Counted from the stretch's first letter, positions 46,085 through 55,311 are shown. The stretch: 64,000 nt of DNA from Actinomycetes bacterium (GCA_021819725.1 JAKAQR010000001.1:124001-188000); one strand, 5' to 3'. Translations and numbers: made by a program. Notes: generated by a model not told the origin, from the sequence alone.

Positions 46085-47290
46085 ATGATTGCCTTTGTCT
46101 TTCCAGGACAGGGATCACAGCAACCTGGGATGGGTGCACCCTGGGCCGACCATCCCTCCTTCGAATTGGTCGAAGAGGCAAGCAACGTTCTCGACCGCGA
46201 TCTGACCCACCTCCTAACCGACGCTGATTCGGAGATGCTCCAGATCACCCGCAATACCCAGATCTCCACCTTTTTGCTCTCCATGGTGGCACTCGACGCG
46301 GTAGAGCGTCTCGGCGTCGCCCCCCAGGTCTGCGCGGGACACTCCCTTGGGGAGTATGCAGCACTGGTAGCAGCCGGCGGCCTCGCCTTCGACGCAGGGC
46401 TTCGCCTCGTTCAAGAACGAGGCGAAGCGATGGCGATCGCTGCAGAGGCGCAACCTGGGGCCATGATCGCCTTGCTTGGCGCAGATCTCGACGTTGCCAG
46501 GGCGATTTGCGAAAGCATTCCGGGCGACCTGTGGGTGGCCAACCACAACTCCGCATCACAGATCGTCCTCTCAGGCACCCACGATACCGTTGCCCAAGTC
46601 GAGGCGCGCGCAAAGGAGTTTGGAGTCAAGCGAGTAACGCGCCTGAAAGTGGGTGGCGCCTTTCATTCTCCCTACATGGAGGCAGCACGTGAACGCCTGT
46701 TCAAAGCCATCGAAGCAACCAAATTCTACGATCTTGAGGTTCCCGTCATTGCAAACGTCGATGCCCGAGAGCACGTAGAGGCTGCAGACTGGCCAGCTCT
46801 GCTCGCAGACCAACTGACACACTCCGTGCGTTGGGAGGAGACGATCCAATACCTGCGGGAACTCAAACCACGGTTGGTGCTCGAGGTTGGACCGGGAGGG
46901 GTGTTGACCAATCTAATGAAACGCACCGCACCTGAACTCTCTGTACTATCGATCGCGACACCGGCAGATCTAGAAAAGTTGCTCGCATTGGTCGCTTCCC
47001 AGGGACCAATGGACGACTGGGCAACCTCGCACCAAGGCGAGCGGCTGTATGGCACTGAACGCCTCGTTGTCGCACCGTCGACTGGTATCTTTGAGCCGGA
47101 GAGTGCTAATTGTGTCGTCGGGGACGCTATTTTCGTGGGGCAACTCCTTGGCACGATAGGTGATGCCGAGCTGCGCTCGCCTTTTGCGGGGACCCTTCAA
47201 GGAATGATTGCATTATCAGGAGAGCGTGTTACCACAGGACAGCCGATCGCCTGGCTCACGGTCTCTGACCAATCGCTAGCCGACAAGTAG
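46085..47290 (+). CDS. fabD: malonyl-CoA:ACP transacylase with C-terminal biotinyl-like domain
   Basis: Loads malonyl groups onto acyl carrier protein for fatty-acid synthesis. Residues 1-300 are standard FabD: FVFPGQGSQQPGMG, the nucleophile Ser87 in GHSLGEYAALV, and the His in GGAFHSPYMEAA. Instead of ending near residue 310, it continues to 401. Residues about 325-392 resemble a biotinyl/lipoyl barrel (LVVAPSTGIFEP, VGDAIFVGQLLGTI, ELRSPFAGTLQGM, SGERVTTGQPIAWL), but the hairpin that normally carries the modified Lys (EAMKM) is replaced by a short GDAE turn. It leads the fabD-fabH-fabG-acpP-fabF operon. GGAGG lies 14 nt upstream of the ATG, slightly far. Confidence 0.92.
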   Translation: MIAFVFPGQGSQQPGMGAPWADHPSFELVEEASNVLDRDLTHLLTDADSEMLQITRNTQISTFLLSMVALDAVERLGVAPQVCAGHSLGEYAALVAAGGLAFDAGLRLVQERGEAMAIAAEAQPGAMIALLGADLDVARAICESIPGDLWVANHNSASQIVLSGTHDTVAQVEARAKEFGVKRVTRLKVGGAFHSPYMEAARERLFKAIEATKFYDLEVPVIANVDAREHVEAADWPALLADQLTHSVRWEETIQYLRELKPRLVLEVGPGGVLTNLMKRTAPELSVLSIATPADLEKLLALVASQGPMDDWATSHQGERLYGTERLVVAPSTGIFEPESANCVVGDAIFVGQLLGTIGDAELRSPFAGTLQGMIALSGERVTTGQPIAWLTVSDQSLADK

Positions 47291-47338
47291 GCGATGCTCA
47301 ATGATCATCCGACAACTATCGCATAAAGAAAGGTCACC

Positions 47339-48262
47339 ATGGGAGCTCGCATAACTGGTTTCGGGGCAGCCCTGCCAGAACGAATAGTCACGAACGCGGA
47401 TTTTGAAAAGTACCTCGACACCTCTGACGAGTGGATCGCATCGCGGACTGGGATACACGAACGCCGTTTTGGTGGCACCACCACCTCGTTGGCGATCGAG
47501 GCAGGACGAAACGCTATCTCTTCCGCCGGCATCACGCCCGCAGATATCGACTTCGTCATTCTCTCCACCACCACCCCCGATCAGACCGTGCCAGCCACCT
47601 CCGCTGAGGTCACCTTTCAACTCGGAACCACCGGTGGCGGTATGGACATCAATGCAGCCTGCGCTGGCTATGTCTACGCTCTTGTCACCGCCCGCGGTCT
47701 CATTGAGATGGGTTATCACCGCATCCTGGTCATTGGCGCCGACACGCTGTCAAAGATTACCGACCAGAATGACCGATCAACTGCGGTGCTCTTCGCAGAT
47801 GGTGCCGGGGCAGTCGTACTCGAGGCGAGTGACGAGGAGACCTTTCTCGGCTGGGACCTCGGCGTCGACGGCTCAGCTCGGCCAATCCTCTACTGCGACC
47901 ACGGTGGGTACATGTATATGGAAGGCCAGGAGGTCTTCAAACGAGCTGTACGTGCGATGCTCGATTCGGCACAACGAGCTCTCAAGCAGGCCGGTGTTAC
48001 CGGCGACGAGGTTAGTCTTCTCGTCCCCCATCAAGCCAATCTCCGCATCATTCAGGCCGCAAATAACCGTCTTGGGATCCCTCTCGATCGGACCGCCCTC
48101 GTCCTTGACAAGACCGGCAACACCTCATCAGGATCCATCCCCTTGGCATTGGCAGATGCAGCGAGTGCTGGGCGCATCTCTAAGGGCGACCTCGTCCTTT
48201 TCACTGGTTTTGGTGCCGGTATGACCTGGGCAAGCGCCCTCGTACGGTGGGATCTTCCATGA
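47339..48262 (+). CDS. fabH: beta-ketoacyl-ACP synthase III
   Basis: Starts fatty-acid chains by condensing an acyl-CoA with malonyl-ACP. The 307-residue product has the N-terminal TSDEWIASRTGIHERRF, the catalytic Cys in DINAACAGYVYAL, the His in LVPHQANLRIIQAA and the Asn in KTGNTSSGSIPLAL. AAAGG precedes the ATG. The stop overlaps the fabG ATG by 4 nt. Confidence 0.96.
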   Translation: MGARITGFGAALPERIVTNADFEKYLDTSDEWIASRTGIHERRFGGTTTSLAIEAGRNAISSAGITPADIDFVILSTTTPDQTVPATSAEVTFQLGTTGGGMDINAACAGYVYALVTARGLIEMGYHRILVIGADTLSKITDQNDRSTAVLFADGAGAVVLEASDEETFLGWDLGVDGSARPILYCDHGGYMYMEGQEVFKRAVRAMLDSAQRALKQAGVTGDEVSLLVPHQANLRIIQAANNRLGIPLDRTALVLDKTGNTSSGSIPLALADAASAGRISKGDLVLFTGFGAGMTWASALVRWDLP

Positions 48263-48969
48263 GTCACGTCCTCATTACGGGTGCCGCCACTGGCATTGGT
48301 CTTGCCAGTGCCCAACGTCTCCTTGCCGATGGACACCAAGTCACTGCTACCTATCATGGAACCCCGTTGCCTCCCGAACTCGCTGCCTGCTCTCGCGTCT
48401 CCCTTGACATCACCGATGCCGACTCGATCCAGACTGCGCTCAAGGAGGCAGAGACGAAGGCTGGACCGATTGAAGTACTTGTTGCAAATGCGGGCTCAAC
48501 GCATGACACGCTTCTCGTACGCATGGATGACGAGAAATTTGAAGAGATGCTTACCACGAACCTCACCTCGGCCTTTCGGCTGACCAAAGCCGTACTCCCC
48601 TCGATGATGAGAGCTCGTCGAGGTCGATTGATCTTCATCTCCTCCATCGTTGCGCTCACGGGAGGACCCGGACAAACCAACTACGCAGCGTCAAAGGCCG
48701 GTCTCATCGGCTTCGCGCGTTCCCTCGTCCGGGAACTCGGCTCCCGTAACATCACAGCAAACGTCATTCTTCCAGGCGCTATCGCCACCAAATTACTCCA
48801 TGACGCTGGCGACAATCGACGCCAGCAGATCGAGGCCCAAATCCCCCTAGGGAGAGTGGGCCGCCCCGACGAAGTCGGAGCAGTCGTACAGTTTCTAGCC
48901 TCAGAAGGGGCTAGTTACATCAACGGTGCGTTAATCGCCGTTGATGGTGGGTTGGGAATGGGTGTCTAA
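48259..48969 (+). CDS. fabG: 3-oxoacyl-ACP reductase
   Basis: NADPH-dependent short-chain dehydrogenase that reduces the beta-keto group in each elongation cycle. The 236-residue product has the cofactor motif TGAATGIGLASAQ, NAGSTHD, catalytic Ser in FISSIVAL, YAASK (Tyr/Lys) and the C-terminal GALIAVDGGLGMG. ATG 48259 overlaps the fabH stop (ATGA) and gives the usual N-terminus; the frame is open to 48247. Confidence 0.94.
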   Translation: MSHVLITGAATGIGLASAQRLLADGHQVTATYHGTPLPPELAACSRVSLDITDADSIQTALKEAETKAGPIEVLVANAGSTHDTLLVRMDDEKFEEMLTTNLTSAFRLTKAVLPSMMRARRGRLIFISSIVALTGGPGQTNYAASKAGLIGFARSLVRELGSRNITANVILPGAIATKLLHDAGDNRRQQIEAQIPLGRVGRPDEVGAVVQFLASEGASYINGALIAVDGGLGMGV

Positions 48970-49044
48970 GACCATCTCCAACATCATTCCTTGTTCGCAG
49001 GACATTGCGACAGGGATTACCTCATAAGAAAGGAAAATAGCAAC

Positions 49045-49287
49045 ATGGATCGACAAGAGGCATTTGGGAAGTTCACGGAGTGCACCGTCAAAGTTCTCGG
49101 CGTCAACAAGGATCAGGTCGTCGAGTCGGCGAGCTTCGCCGATGATCTTGATGCCGACTCCTTGGACCTCGTTGAACTCATCATGGCACTCGAAGACGAG
49201 TTCTCCGTGACGGTACCGGAGTCCGAACTCGAAGGCGTGGATACGGTGGGTAAGGCGTTCGATCTCGTCTATGGGAAGCTCGGATGA
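49045..49287 (+). CDS. acpP: acyl carrier protein
   Basis: Carries growing acyl chains on 4'-phosphopantetheine. The 80-residue acidic protein has the attachment Ser in DADSLDLVELIMALEDEF. ATG 49045 follows AAGGA by about 12 nt; the frame is open to 48991 but the extra residues do not fit ACP. Its stop overlaps the fabF ATG by 4 nt. Confidence 0.95.
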   Translation: MDRQEAFGKFTECTVKVLGVNKDQVVESASFADDLDADSLDLVELIMALEDEFSVTVPESELEGVDTVGKAFDLVYGKLG

Positions 49288-50486
49288 GGATCAGTTACGG
49301 AGATAATCCTATCTTTGCCACCCACCGCGTAGCGGTGACCGGCCTTGGGGTTGTTTCTGGTCTGGGGCTCGATCTCGCTAGCTATTGGCAGGGGCTGCTT
49401 ACACCGCCGCCCCCTGGAATACGGCGAGCCGAAGGATTTGATCCGACCAAGTGGCTGAGCGCCAAGGAGATTCGACGCCACGACCGTTACAACCAGATGG
49501 GTGTTGCCGCCGCGGACATGGCACTGAGCGATGCTGGTAACCCTACCTATCCAGTCGATCGAGTCGCTGTTTGGATGGGTACCGGTGTTGGCGGACTCGA
49601 AAGTCTCGAGAATCAGGTCATCATCGGACATGATCGGGGATACTCACGAGTCTCTCCGTTCCTGGTACCGTTGATGATGGCCAACTCAAATGCGGCCTCA
49701 ATATCGATGCGCTTTGGCTTTCAGGGACCGTGTGAAACATCAGTCACCGCATGTGCAGCCTCCAATCATGCCATCGCTAACGCTGCTCACCTCATTGCCA
49801 CCGGCCGTGTGGACATGGCGATAACCGGAGGAGCTGAGGCCGCGATCACCAAGACTGCCGCGGCTGGCTTTGTCAATATGACGGCGACCTCCAAAGTCGA
49901 CATATCTCGGCCCTTCGACCGAGATCGTGACGGCTTTGTCATGGGCGAGGGTGCGGGTGTGCTTGTGTTAGAGGAGTACGACAAGGCTGTCGCTCGAGGT
50001 GCCAGAATCTATGCGACCATCGACGGCATCGCCTCGACTGCTGACGCCTACCACATCACGCAACCCGCGCCGGGCGGTGCCGGAGCCTATAAGGCCATGC
50101 TGCTCGCGATCGAGGATGCAGGCATCACCGTCAATGACATCGCTCACATCAATGCTCACGGCACCTCAACTCCGATGAATGACCTCGCAGAGGCGACCGC
50201 AATTCGATCGCTCTTTGGAGCACTCAACCCACCGGTGACCTCCGTAAAGGGTGCTCTCGGGCATGCCCTTGGAGCAGCCGGCGGCCTTGAGGCGATCGCT
50301 GTCGCACTCACCTTCGCCCATCGACTCATCCCACCAACGGCGAACACCGTTGACCTGGATCCAGAGATCGATCTCGATGTGGTGCTAAAGGACCCGCGAG
50401 CCTTGCCAAATGGTCATATTCTCTCAAACTCCTTCGGGTTCGGCGGCCACAATGCCTGTATCGTGTTCGGGCCACCGCCAGCCTAG
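49284..50486 (+). CDS. fabF: beta-ketoacyl-ACP synthase II
   Basis: Elongating condensing enzyme of type II fatty-acid synthesis. The 400-residue product has the catalytic Cys in VTACAASNHAIANA, the two His residues in INAHGTSTPMND and VKGALGHALGAAGG, and the C-terminal NSFGFGGHNACIVF. Its ATG overlaps the acpP stop (ATGA). It ends the fab operon; no fabI, fabZ or acc gene is present here. Confidence 0.96.
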   Translation: MRISYGDNPIFATHRVAVTGLGVVSGLGLDLASYWQGLLTPPPPGIRRAEGFDPTKWLSAKEIRRHDRYNQMGVAAADMALSDAGNPTYPVDRVAVWMGTGVGGLESLENQVIIGHDRGYSRVSPFLVPLMMANSNAASISMRFGFQGPCETSVTACAASNHAIANAAHLIATGRVDMAITGGAEAAITKTAAAGFVNMTATSKVDISRPFDRDRDGFVMGEGAGVLVLEEYDKAVARGARIYATIDGIASTADAYHITQPAPGGAGAYKAMLLAIEDAGITVNDIAHINAHGTSTPMNDLAEATAIRSLFGALNPPVTSVKGALGHALGAAGGLEAIAVALTFAHRLIPPTANTVDLDPEIDLDVVLKDPRALPNGHILSNSFGFGGHNACIVFGPPPA

Positions 50487-50532
50487 GCATCGGAAGTTGC
50501 GATCCTTTTCGGAGTAGGCATCCCATGGCGGG

Positions 50533-50538
50533 TAGGAT
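50533..50538 (+). promoter_or_regulatory. probable -10 box of the UbiB-family gene (leaderless)
   Basis: TAGGAT ends 6 nt before ATG 50545, with no ribosome-binding site. This matches the M13 peptidase arrangement exactly. Confidence 0.5.
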
Positions 50539-50544
50539 AGACCC

Positions 50545-52173
50545 ATGCCAATTGACAAACCCATTGCTCCCGAGTCGACAGCGAATCATGACTATGATGA
50601 TGCCGCTGTCGGCTCCTTTTCGGAGGCTCAGCCATGGGTAGTCGACCCCGACCGCTTGGAGTGGTTAAACTCCACGGTTAAGCTACGGGCTCGCACCAGA
50701 GCGCAGGTGCCAGTCCTGCTACGCCACCGTCGTATCCCTCCCGCGAGGAGGGTGCTTGGGACTGGCTTCTCGTTAGGTGTCGCCTTGCTCGGTTGGCGCA
50801 TCTTCGATCGGCGTCGCGGTAAAGTTGCTTCACGCCAGGGGTTGTCCCGGAGACTCAGACGTTCCTTCGAGCATCTCGGCCCCACTTATATCAAGTTAGG
50901 CCAGATCATCTCGTCGGGAGAGGGTATATTCCCAGTTGAACTCGTCGACGAGTTTCGGCTCCTGCGTGACCACGTACCTGCCGAAGACTTTGCTATCGTG
51001 CAGCGAACGATTGAGGCAGACCTCGGTGGCCCTCTTGAGAACTTCTTTGCAGACTTTGACAAACGACCTGTGGCCGCGGCCTCGATCGCTCAGGTCTACT
51101 TTGCAACGCTGCTAACCGGCGAACCGGTGGCGGTGAAGGTACAACGCTCACAGGTGAGCGATCTTGTCCGCCGTGATCTCGCCGCGATGAGTTGGATTAC
51201 TCCACACCTAATCGGAAGGATCCCCGTTGCAGCGCTCGCAAACCCCCCGGCGCTTGTCGAACTGTTCGCGGAGACGATCGTTGAGGAACTCGATTTCCGT
51301 CTTGAGGCGGCGAATATGCTCGACATCGCCGGTGTGCTCGCCGCCACCGACCAGCGAAGCATCATCGTACCTCGACCCCATCCGAATCTCGTCACCCGAC
51401 GAGTCCTCGTTATGGAGAGGCTCACGGGCTTTAAATGGGATGATGCCGTCGGAATGCACAGAGCCGGCATTGATACCACAGCGGTGGTTCGGGCTGCCCT
51501 GGTATCCTTCCTGGAGGGTGCCATGCTTCACGGAGTCTTTCACGGCGACCTCCACGGAGGTAACCTGCTCGTCGGCGACGATGGCAAGGTTATCCTACTC
51601 GACTATGGGATCACCGGTAGACTCTCGGAGGCAAAGCGGCTTGGCTTTCTCCGACTCCTGATGGGTGGGTCGATGAATGACCTACCGACCCAGATACAGG
51701 CCCTTATTGACCTTGGGGCGCTCCCGCTCGACACCGACATCCGCGGTGTCATTGACGATCTTGGACTTGAAGAGCCCACTAAAGACCCCACGCAGATGCG
51801 GCCAGAGGAGATCCTCGCCGAGATTCAGGAACTGACCAAAGCCCTCCTCGGCTACGGAGCCCGTTTGCCCAAGGAACTGATGCTCTTTGTCAAGAACATG
51901 ATCTTTGTCGATGCATCCCTCGCAACCCTTGCACCAGAGATCGACCTTTTTGCGGAGATCACCTATCTGGCGTCCTACTTCATGACCCGCTATGGCGCAC
52001 AGATCTCCGCCGACATTGGTATGGAAGTCTCACCAAACGCTATCGATCTTGGCGGGCTCAAAGCAAGCCTTGGAGTCGATGGCGAGATGGAGCATCTGAG
52101 TTACCGAGAACTCAAGGAACGGCGAGAACTCATCCGCAAACGTATGGAGCAAGCGCAGCGCCACGGCAAATAA
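50545..52173 (+). CDS. ABC1/UbiB/AarF-family atypical kinase
   Basis: Members of this protein-kinase-like family support isoprenoid quinone or lipid metabolism at membranes. The 542-residue product has the KxGQ motif in LGPTYIKLGQIISSGEG, the A-rich loop VAAASIAQVYFATL, the Lys in VAVKVQRS, the ExD-like EELDFRLEAANM, and catalytic HGDLHGGNLLVGDDGKVILLDYG. A short membrane-like segment may lie near 70-85 (FSLGVALLGWRIF). The last 40 residues are highly charged. It appears monocistronic after fabF. Confidence 0.9.
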   Translation: MPIDKPIAPESTANHDYDDAAVGSFSEAQPWVVDPDRLEWLNSTVKLRARTRAQVPVLLRHRRIPPARRVLGTGFSLGVALLGWRIFDRRRGKVASRQGLSRRLRRSFEHLGPTYIKLGQIISSGEGIFPVELVDEFRLLRDHVPAEDFAIVQRTIEADLGGPLENFFADFDKRPVAAASIAQVYFATLLTGEPVAVKVQRSQVSDLVRRDLAAMSWITPHLIGRIPVAALANPPALVELFAETIVEELDFRLEAANMLDIAGVLAATDQRSIIVPRPHPNLVTRRVLVMERLTGFKWDDAVGMHRAGIDTTAVVRAALVSFLEGAMLHGVFHGDLHGGNLLVGDDGKVILLDYGITGRLSEAKRLGFLRLLMGGSMNDLPTQIQALIDLGALPLDTDIRGVIDDLGLEEPTKDPTQMRPEEILAEIQELTKALLGYGARLPKELMLFVKNMIFVDASLATLAPEIDLFAEITYLASYFMTRYGAQISADIGMEVSPNAIDLGGLKASLGVDGEMEHLSYRELKERRELIRKRMEQAQRHGK

Positions 52174-52177
52174 AGAG

Positions 52178-52275
52178 CTAGGCGGGGCGCTTGACAAACG
52201 AGCACTAGGCGGAGCGCCTGGGCAAATGCGTGCTAGCCGGAGCGCCTGGGCAAATGCGTGCTAGGCGCTGGGCAA
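52178..52275. repeat. tandem repeat of about 28 bp ending in the gnd stop region
   Basis: Units begin CTAGGCGG or CTAGCCGG at 52178, 52205 and 52233, and a partial fourth begins CTAGGCG at 52261. Periods are 27, 28 and 28 bp. Units 2 and 3 are nearly identical. Each full unit contains a short palindrome such as AGGCG-GAG-CGCCT. The fourth copy is the last five codons and stop of gnd on the minus strand, so the array may have expanded from the gnd 3' end. It lies between convergent ubiB and gnd and could serve as a bidirectional terminator, though it lacks T-runs. Confidence 0.75.
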
Positions 52276-53274
52276 CTCGTCGTGACCGCCGAATTCCTTT
52301 CGCAAGGCGGACAGAACCTTATCTGCGAAGGCACCTGAACCCTGGGAGGAGAAGCGCGAAAAGAGCGATGCGGCGATCGTTGGTGCAGGAACTCCCTCAT
52401 CAATAGCTGCGTTCACTGTCCAGCGCCCCTCGCCCGAATCCGAAACTCTCCCTTTGAAGGTGTCGAGGGTAGGATCACGTCGCAACGCATCTGCAGCCAG
52501 ATCGAGCAACCAGGAGGCAACTACGCTCCCCCGACGCCACAGCTCTGCCACCTCGGCCACAGGGATGTCATACTGATACGCGGTCGGGTCATGGAGCGGA
52601 GCCACTTCGGCGCTGGCATCTTGGGCTCGTGTCCCGATATCAGCACCTTGCAGAATCGCGAGACCCTCAGCCAGCGAGGCCATCATCCCGTACTCAATTC
52701 CGTTGTGAACCATCTTCACAAAATGACCAGCACCGTGATCACCACAGTAGAGGTAACCGAGCTCCGCTTGGCGGATCTTGCTCGTAGAATCGGTTCGAGG
52801 TGCCGACTCGACACCAGGCGCCAACACCGCGAAGATCTTCTCAATTCGTTCGAAAATCGCCTTTTCGCCACCGACCATCAGGCAATAACCGCGTTCGCGT
52901 CCCCAAACACCACCGCTTGTGCCTGCATCCATGTGGTGGATACCATGTTCCGCCAACTTCGCCGCATGCGTTTGGTCGTCGCGGTAAAACCCATTACCAC
53001 CGTCAATGACGACGTCATCGCGATCAAGGACCTCGATCAACTGGTCGAGCACCCGTTCAGTGACGCCCGCAGGAACCATCAACCACACTGCTCGTGGCGT
53101 TACCAGGCCCTCGACGAACTCTTTAAGGCTCCCAGCGCAGGACAGCCCTTCCTTCTCGGCTGCCTTACGTGCCTCAGCCGAAGCATCGTAGCCCAGAACC
53201 TGGACATCCCCTGCCTGCAACCTGAGACCCATATTCATCCCCATGCGGCCTAACCCGATGATTCCTAGCTGCAC
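52261..53274 (-). CDS. gnd: 6-phosphogluconate dehydrogenase, decarboxylating (short GndA/YqeC-like type)
   Basis: Oxidises 6-phosphogluconate to ribulose 5-phosphate and CO2. The 337-residue product belongs to the shorter type rather than the 470-residue enzymes. Motifs are the cofactor loop GIIGLGRMGMNMGLRL, VWLMVPAG, VIDGGNGFYRDD, MDAGTSGGVWGRERGYCLMVGG (catalytic-loop region) and FVKMVHNGIEYGMM with the conserved Lys/Asn. The start is GTG with GGAGGAG about 8 nt upstream. No zwf is nearby. Functionally it links with the tkt-tal-pgi set at 9-14 kb. Confidence 0.93.
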   Translation of the reverse strand: MQLGIIGLGRMGMNMGLRLQAGDVQVLGYDASAEARKAAEKEGLSCAGSLKEFVEGLVTPRAVWLMVPAGVTERVLDQLIEVLDRDDVVIDGGNGFYRDDQTHAAKLAEHGIHHMDAGTSGGVWGRERGYCLMVGGEKAIFERIEKIFAVLAPGVESAPRTDSTSKIRQAELGYLYCGDHGAGHFVKMVHNGIEYGMMASLAEGLAILQGADIGTRAQDASAEVAPLHDPTAYQYDIPVAEVAELWRRGSVVASWLLDLAADALRRDPTLDTFKGRVSDSGEGRWTVNAAIDEGVPAPTIAASLFSRFSSQGSGAFADKVLSALRKEFGGHDELPSA

Positions 53275-53415
53275 TGTGAACTCCTCCTTCGCGCGACTAT
53301 CGCTAGCCTAGCCTAAAGGTCTTGAACATTTCCCAGGTTGGCGTTCTAGTGGTCACCAAACAATGTTTCCCCAACAAAGATCGCCCATATCGATCGCGTC
53401 CTACCCTCGTGTTGG

Positions 53416-54600
53416 TTAATCAAGTTCGGCTTCGTCACGCAACCAAGCACGGACCGCATCACCGTCAGCCCCAAGCGCTGGTGGGGGATGTCGATAACTC
53501 GGCGGCGTTGCGGAGAAGGTGATCGGGTTGCGAATCATTTCAAGGCGGTTCTCCTCCTCCCCGACCAAAACTGTCGGCTCAAGGCCAACCTGTTTGGCGA
53601 ACGCAATGCCTTGATCGACAGAATTGATCGGAGCGCATGGAACGCCAGCCGCCATCAAAAGGGCGAACCACTCGTCAGAGGTTTTGGTGCGGATCCGGTC
53701 CTGAAGAAGCGGGCCAAGAAGGTCCCGATTGGCGGTACGCAATTCGTTGTGACAGAACCTTGGGTCATCGGCGAGTTGGGGCACTCCGAGTGCGGCGGTC
53801 AAGGAGCGGAACTGTCCGTCATTTGCGGCGATCACGATCAACTCGCCATCTTCGGTTGTAAAGGGATCGTACGGGTAGAGGCTGGGATGTGCGTTACCCA
53901 TTCGGAATGGAACCACCCCGCCCATGGTAACGGCCGCGGTGTGGTTAGCGAGACCCGACAGCGCGGAGGTCAGGAGGCTGACCTCAACGTGTTGGCCAAG
54001 GCCGGAGCTCGCCCGTTCGTAGAGCGCCGCTAAAATGCCCATCGCAAGGTGCAGTCCAGCGATGATATCGATCACCGAGATGCCGGCTCGATAGGCCGGT
54101 CCATCCCGCTCGCCTGTCAGACTCATAAGTCCTGACATCGCCTGGATCATCAGGTCGTAGCCCATCATCTCAGAGCCCGGTGGCCTCGTCCCAAAACCCG
54201 AGATCGAAGCAAAGACAAGCCCCGGATTCCGTTGCGACATGGTCTCATAATCAAGTCCAAAACGAGCAATCTGTCCCGGCTTAAAGTTCTCAAGCAACAC
54301 GTCAGAACGTTCGGCGAGTCGCTGCGCAAGCCCCCTATCCTCCTCATCGGCCAAATTGAGGACAATCGAGCGTTTATTTCTGTTGATACCCAGGTAGTAG
54401 GTCGAGATATCACCTCGCACTGGTGGCTTCCAGGTGCGGGTATCATCCCCAGATGGGGACTCGACTTTGATCACTGTAGCACCGAGGTCACCAAGCAGCA
54501 TGGTAGCATAGGGGCCGGCGAGAATCCGCGAAAAATCAGCGACTAAGAGCCCCGTCAAAGGGCCATCCTTCTCACTGGAACGAGCACCCTCTAGCTCCAC
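53416..54600 (-). CDS. CaiB/BaiF family CoA-transferase
   Basis: Class III CoA-transferases move CoA between organic acids. The 394-residue product has VADFSRILAGPYATMLLGDLGATVIKVE, the TYYLGINRNKRSIVLNL segment, DVLLENFKPG and GFGTRPPGSEMMGYDLMIQAMSGLM. The catalytic Asp would lie in the YDLMIQAMSG region, as in other members. I chose GTG 54600, which follows AAAGGGG by 7 nt; the frame is open to 54642. Substrate unknown; no acyl-CoA dehydrogenase is adjacent. Confidence 0.92.
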   Translation of the reverse strand: MELEGARSSEKDGPLTGLLVADFSRILAGPYATMLLGDLGATVIKVESPSGDDTRTWKPPVRGDISTYYLGINRNKRSIVLNLADEEDRGLAQRLAERSDVLLENFKPGQIARFGLDYETMSQRNPGLVFASISGFGTRPPGSEMMGYDLMIQAMSGLMSLTGERDGPAYRAGISVIDIIAGLHLAMGILAALYERASSGLGQHVEVSLLTSALSGLANHTAAVTMGGVVPFRMGNAHPSLYPYDPFTTEDGELIVIAANDGQFRSLTAALGVPQLADDPRFCHNELRTANRDLLGPLLQDRIRTKTSDEWFALLMAAGVPCAPINSVDQGIAFAKQVGLEPTVLVGEEENRLEMIRNPITFSATPPSYRHPPPALGADGDAVRAWLRDEAELD

Positions 54601-54777
54601 GGTAATACCCCTTTCTTGAACAAACTCTTCGCATCCTAGCAATATCCTTCGCCCGTGCCCGATGCTTCAACGCCAGCGGGCTGGGCCCAATCGCTACCGG
54701 TCAATGGCGGATTTCGCCTACCCAAGAACCTCGCCAGTCGCTCATCATCTCGCCAGGACCATCGATCCCTATTGCGA

Positions 54778-55173
54778 TCAACTTACTTTTCGGTTGCGAC
54801 CCATGCTCCGTCGTAACTGGAGGACTCGCGCCAACCCGAGGAGAAAGACAAACAGGCCACCGAGAATAACCCCAAACAAGATGGCGACGCCAACCGGCAT
54901 ACGAATGGTGGAACCTGGAAAGTGAATAGCTATGGAGACAAGATTCTGCAGGATAAAGACAAGAATCGCGATCAGTACTACCAGTCCAAAGAACGAACCA
55001 ATCCACACCCGGGAGGTTCTCGTCGAATGCGGTCGCTCCACCAAATGCCGCTGTTTCCCCTCACTGGCTGGTTCGGTGTCCGCCACTTGGGGAGTGGAGA
55101 CGTCACTTTCGCGCGCTTGATCATCTGGGAGCCTGTCCACGTTGGGTTCGATGGCATCGCCTTCTTGTTCCAT
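54778..55173 (-). CDS. LapA-domain (DUF1049) small membrane protein
   Basis: The 131-residue protein has an acidic N-terminal half (about 1-45) followed by two membrane helices (about 57-78 and 91-114) and a basic end RRSMGRNRK. The helices with QNLVSIAIHFPGSTIRMPVG between them match the DUF1049/LapA domain. The role in Gram-positives is unknown. ATG 55173 follows a TAGGAT box (55186-55181) by 7 nt and lacks a properly spaced ribosome-binding site, so it is probably leaderless. Confidence 0.8.
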   Translation of the reverse strand: MEQEGDAIEPNVDRLPDDQARESDVSTPQVADTEPASEGKQRHLVERPHSTRTSRVWIGSFFGLVVLIAILVFILQNLVSIAIHFPGSTIRMPVGVAILFGVILGGLFVFLLGLARVLQLRRSMGRNRKVS

Positions 55174-55183
55174 GCTCCAGATC

Positions 55184-55279
55184 CTAGTACACGGCCCGAA
55201 TCCAGCGTCCCATCGCCTCTATCAACGTGTCTGGGAGCAGCGGATGCGCGAAGACGTTGCCAGTTGGCGCGCTGCTCAT
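55184..55279 (-). CDS. possible 31-residue ORF just upstream of the LapA-like gene
   Basis: Encodes MSSAPTGNVFAHPLLPDTL followed by IEAMGRWIRAVY, a protein-like amphipathic sequence. Its TAG stop overlaps the TAGGAT promoter box of the LapA-like gene. There is no ribosome-binding site, so it may be a small gene, a fragment or chance. Confidence 0.2.
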   Translation of the reverse strand: MSSAPTGNVFAHPLLPDTLIEAMGRWIRAVY

Positions 55280-55311
55280 CATTGAGCGAAAACGTCAAGC
55301 TCATCGTGGGA

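Noticed and set aside
47403..48224. 273-codon frame inside fabH
   Set aside because: Ser/Pro/Thr-rich out-of-frame translation of fabH, which has all catalytic motifs in its own frame.
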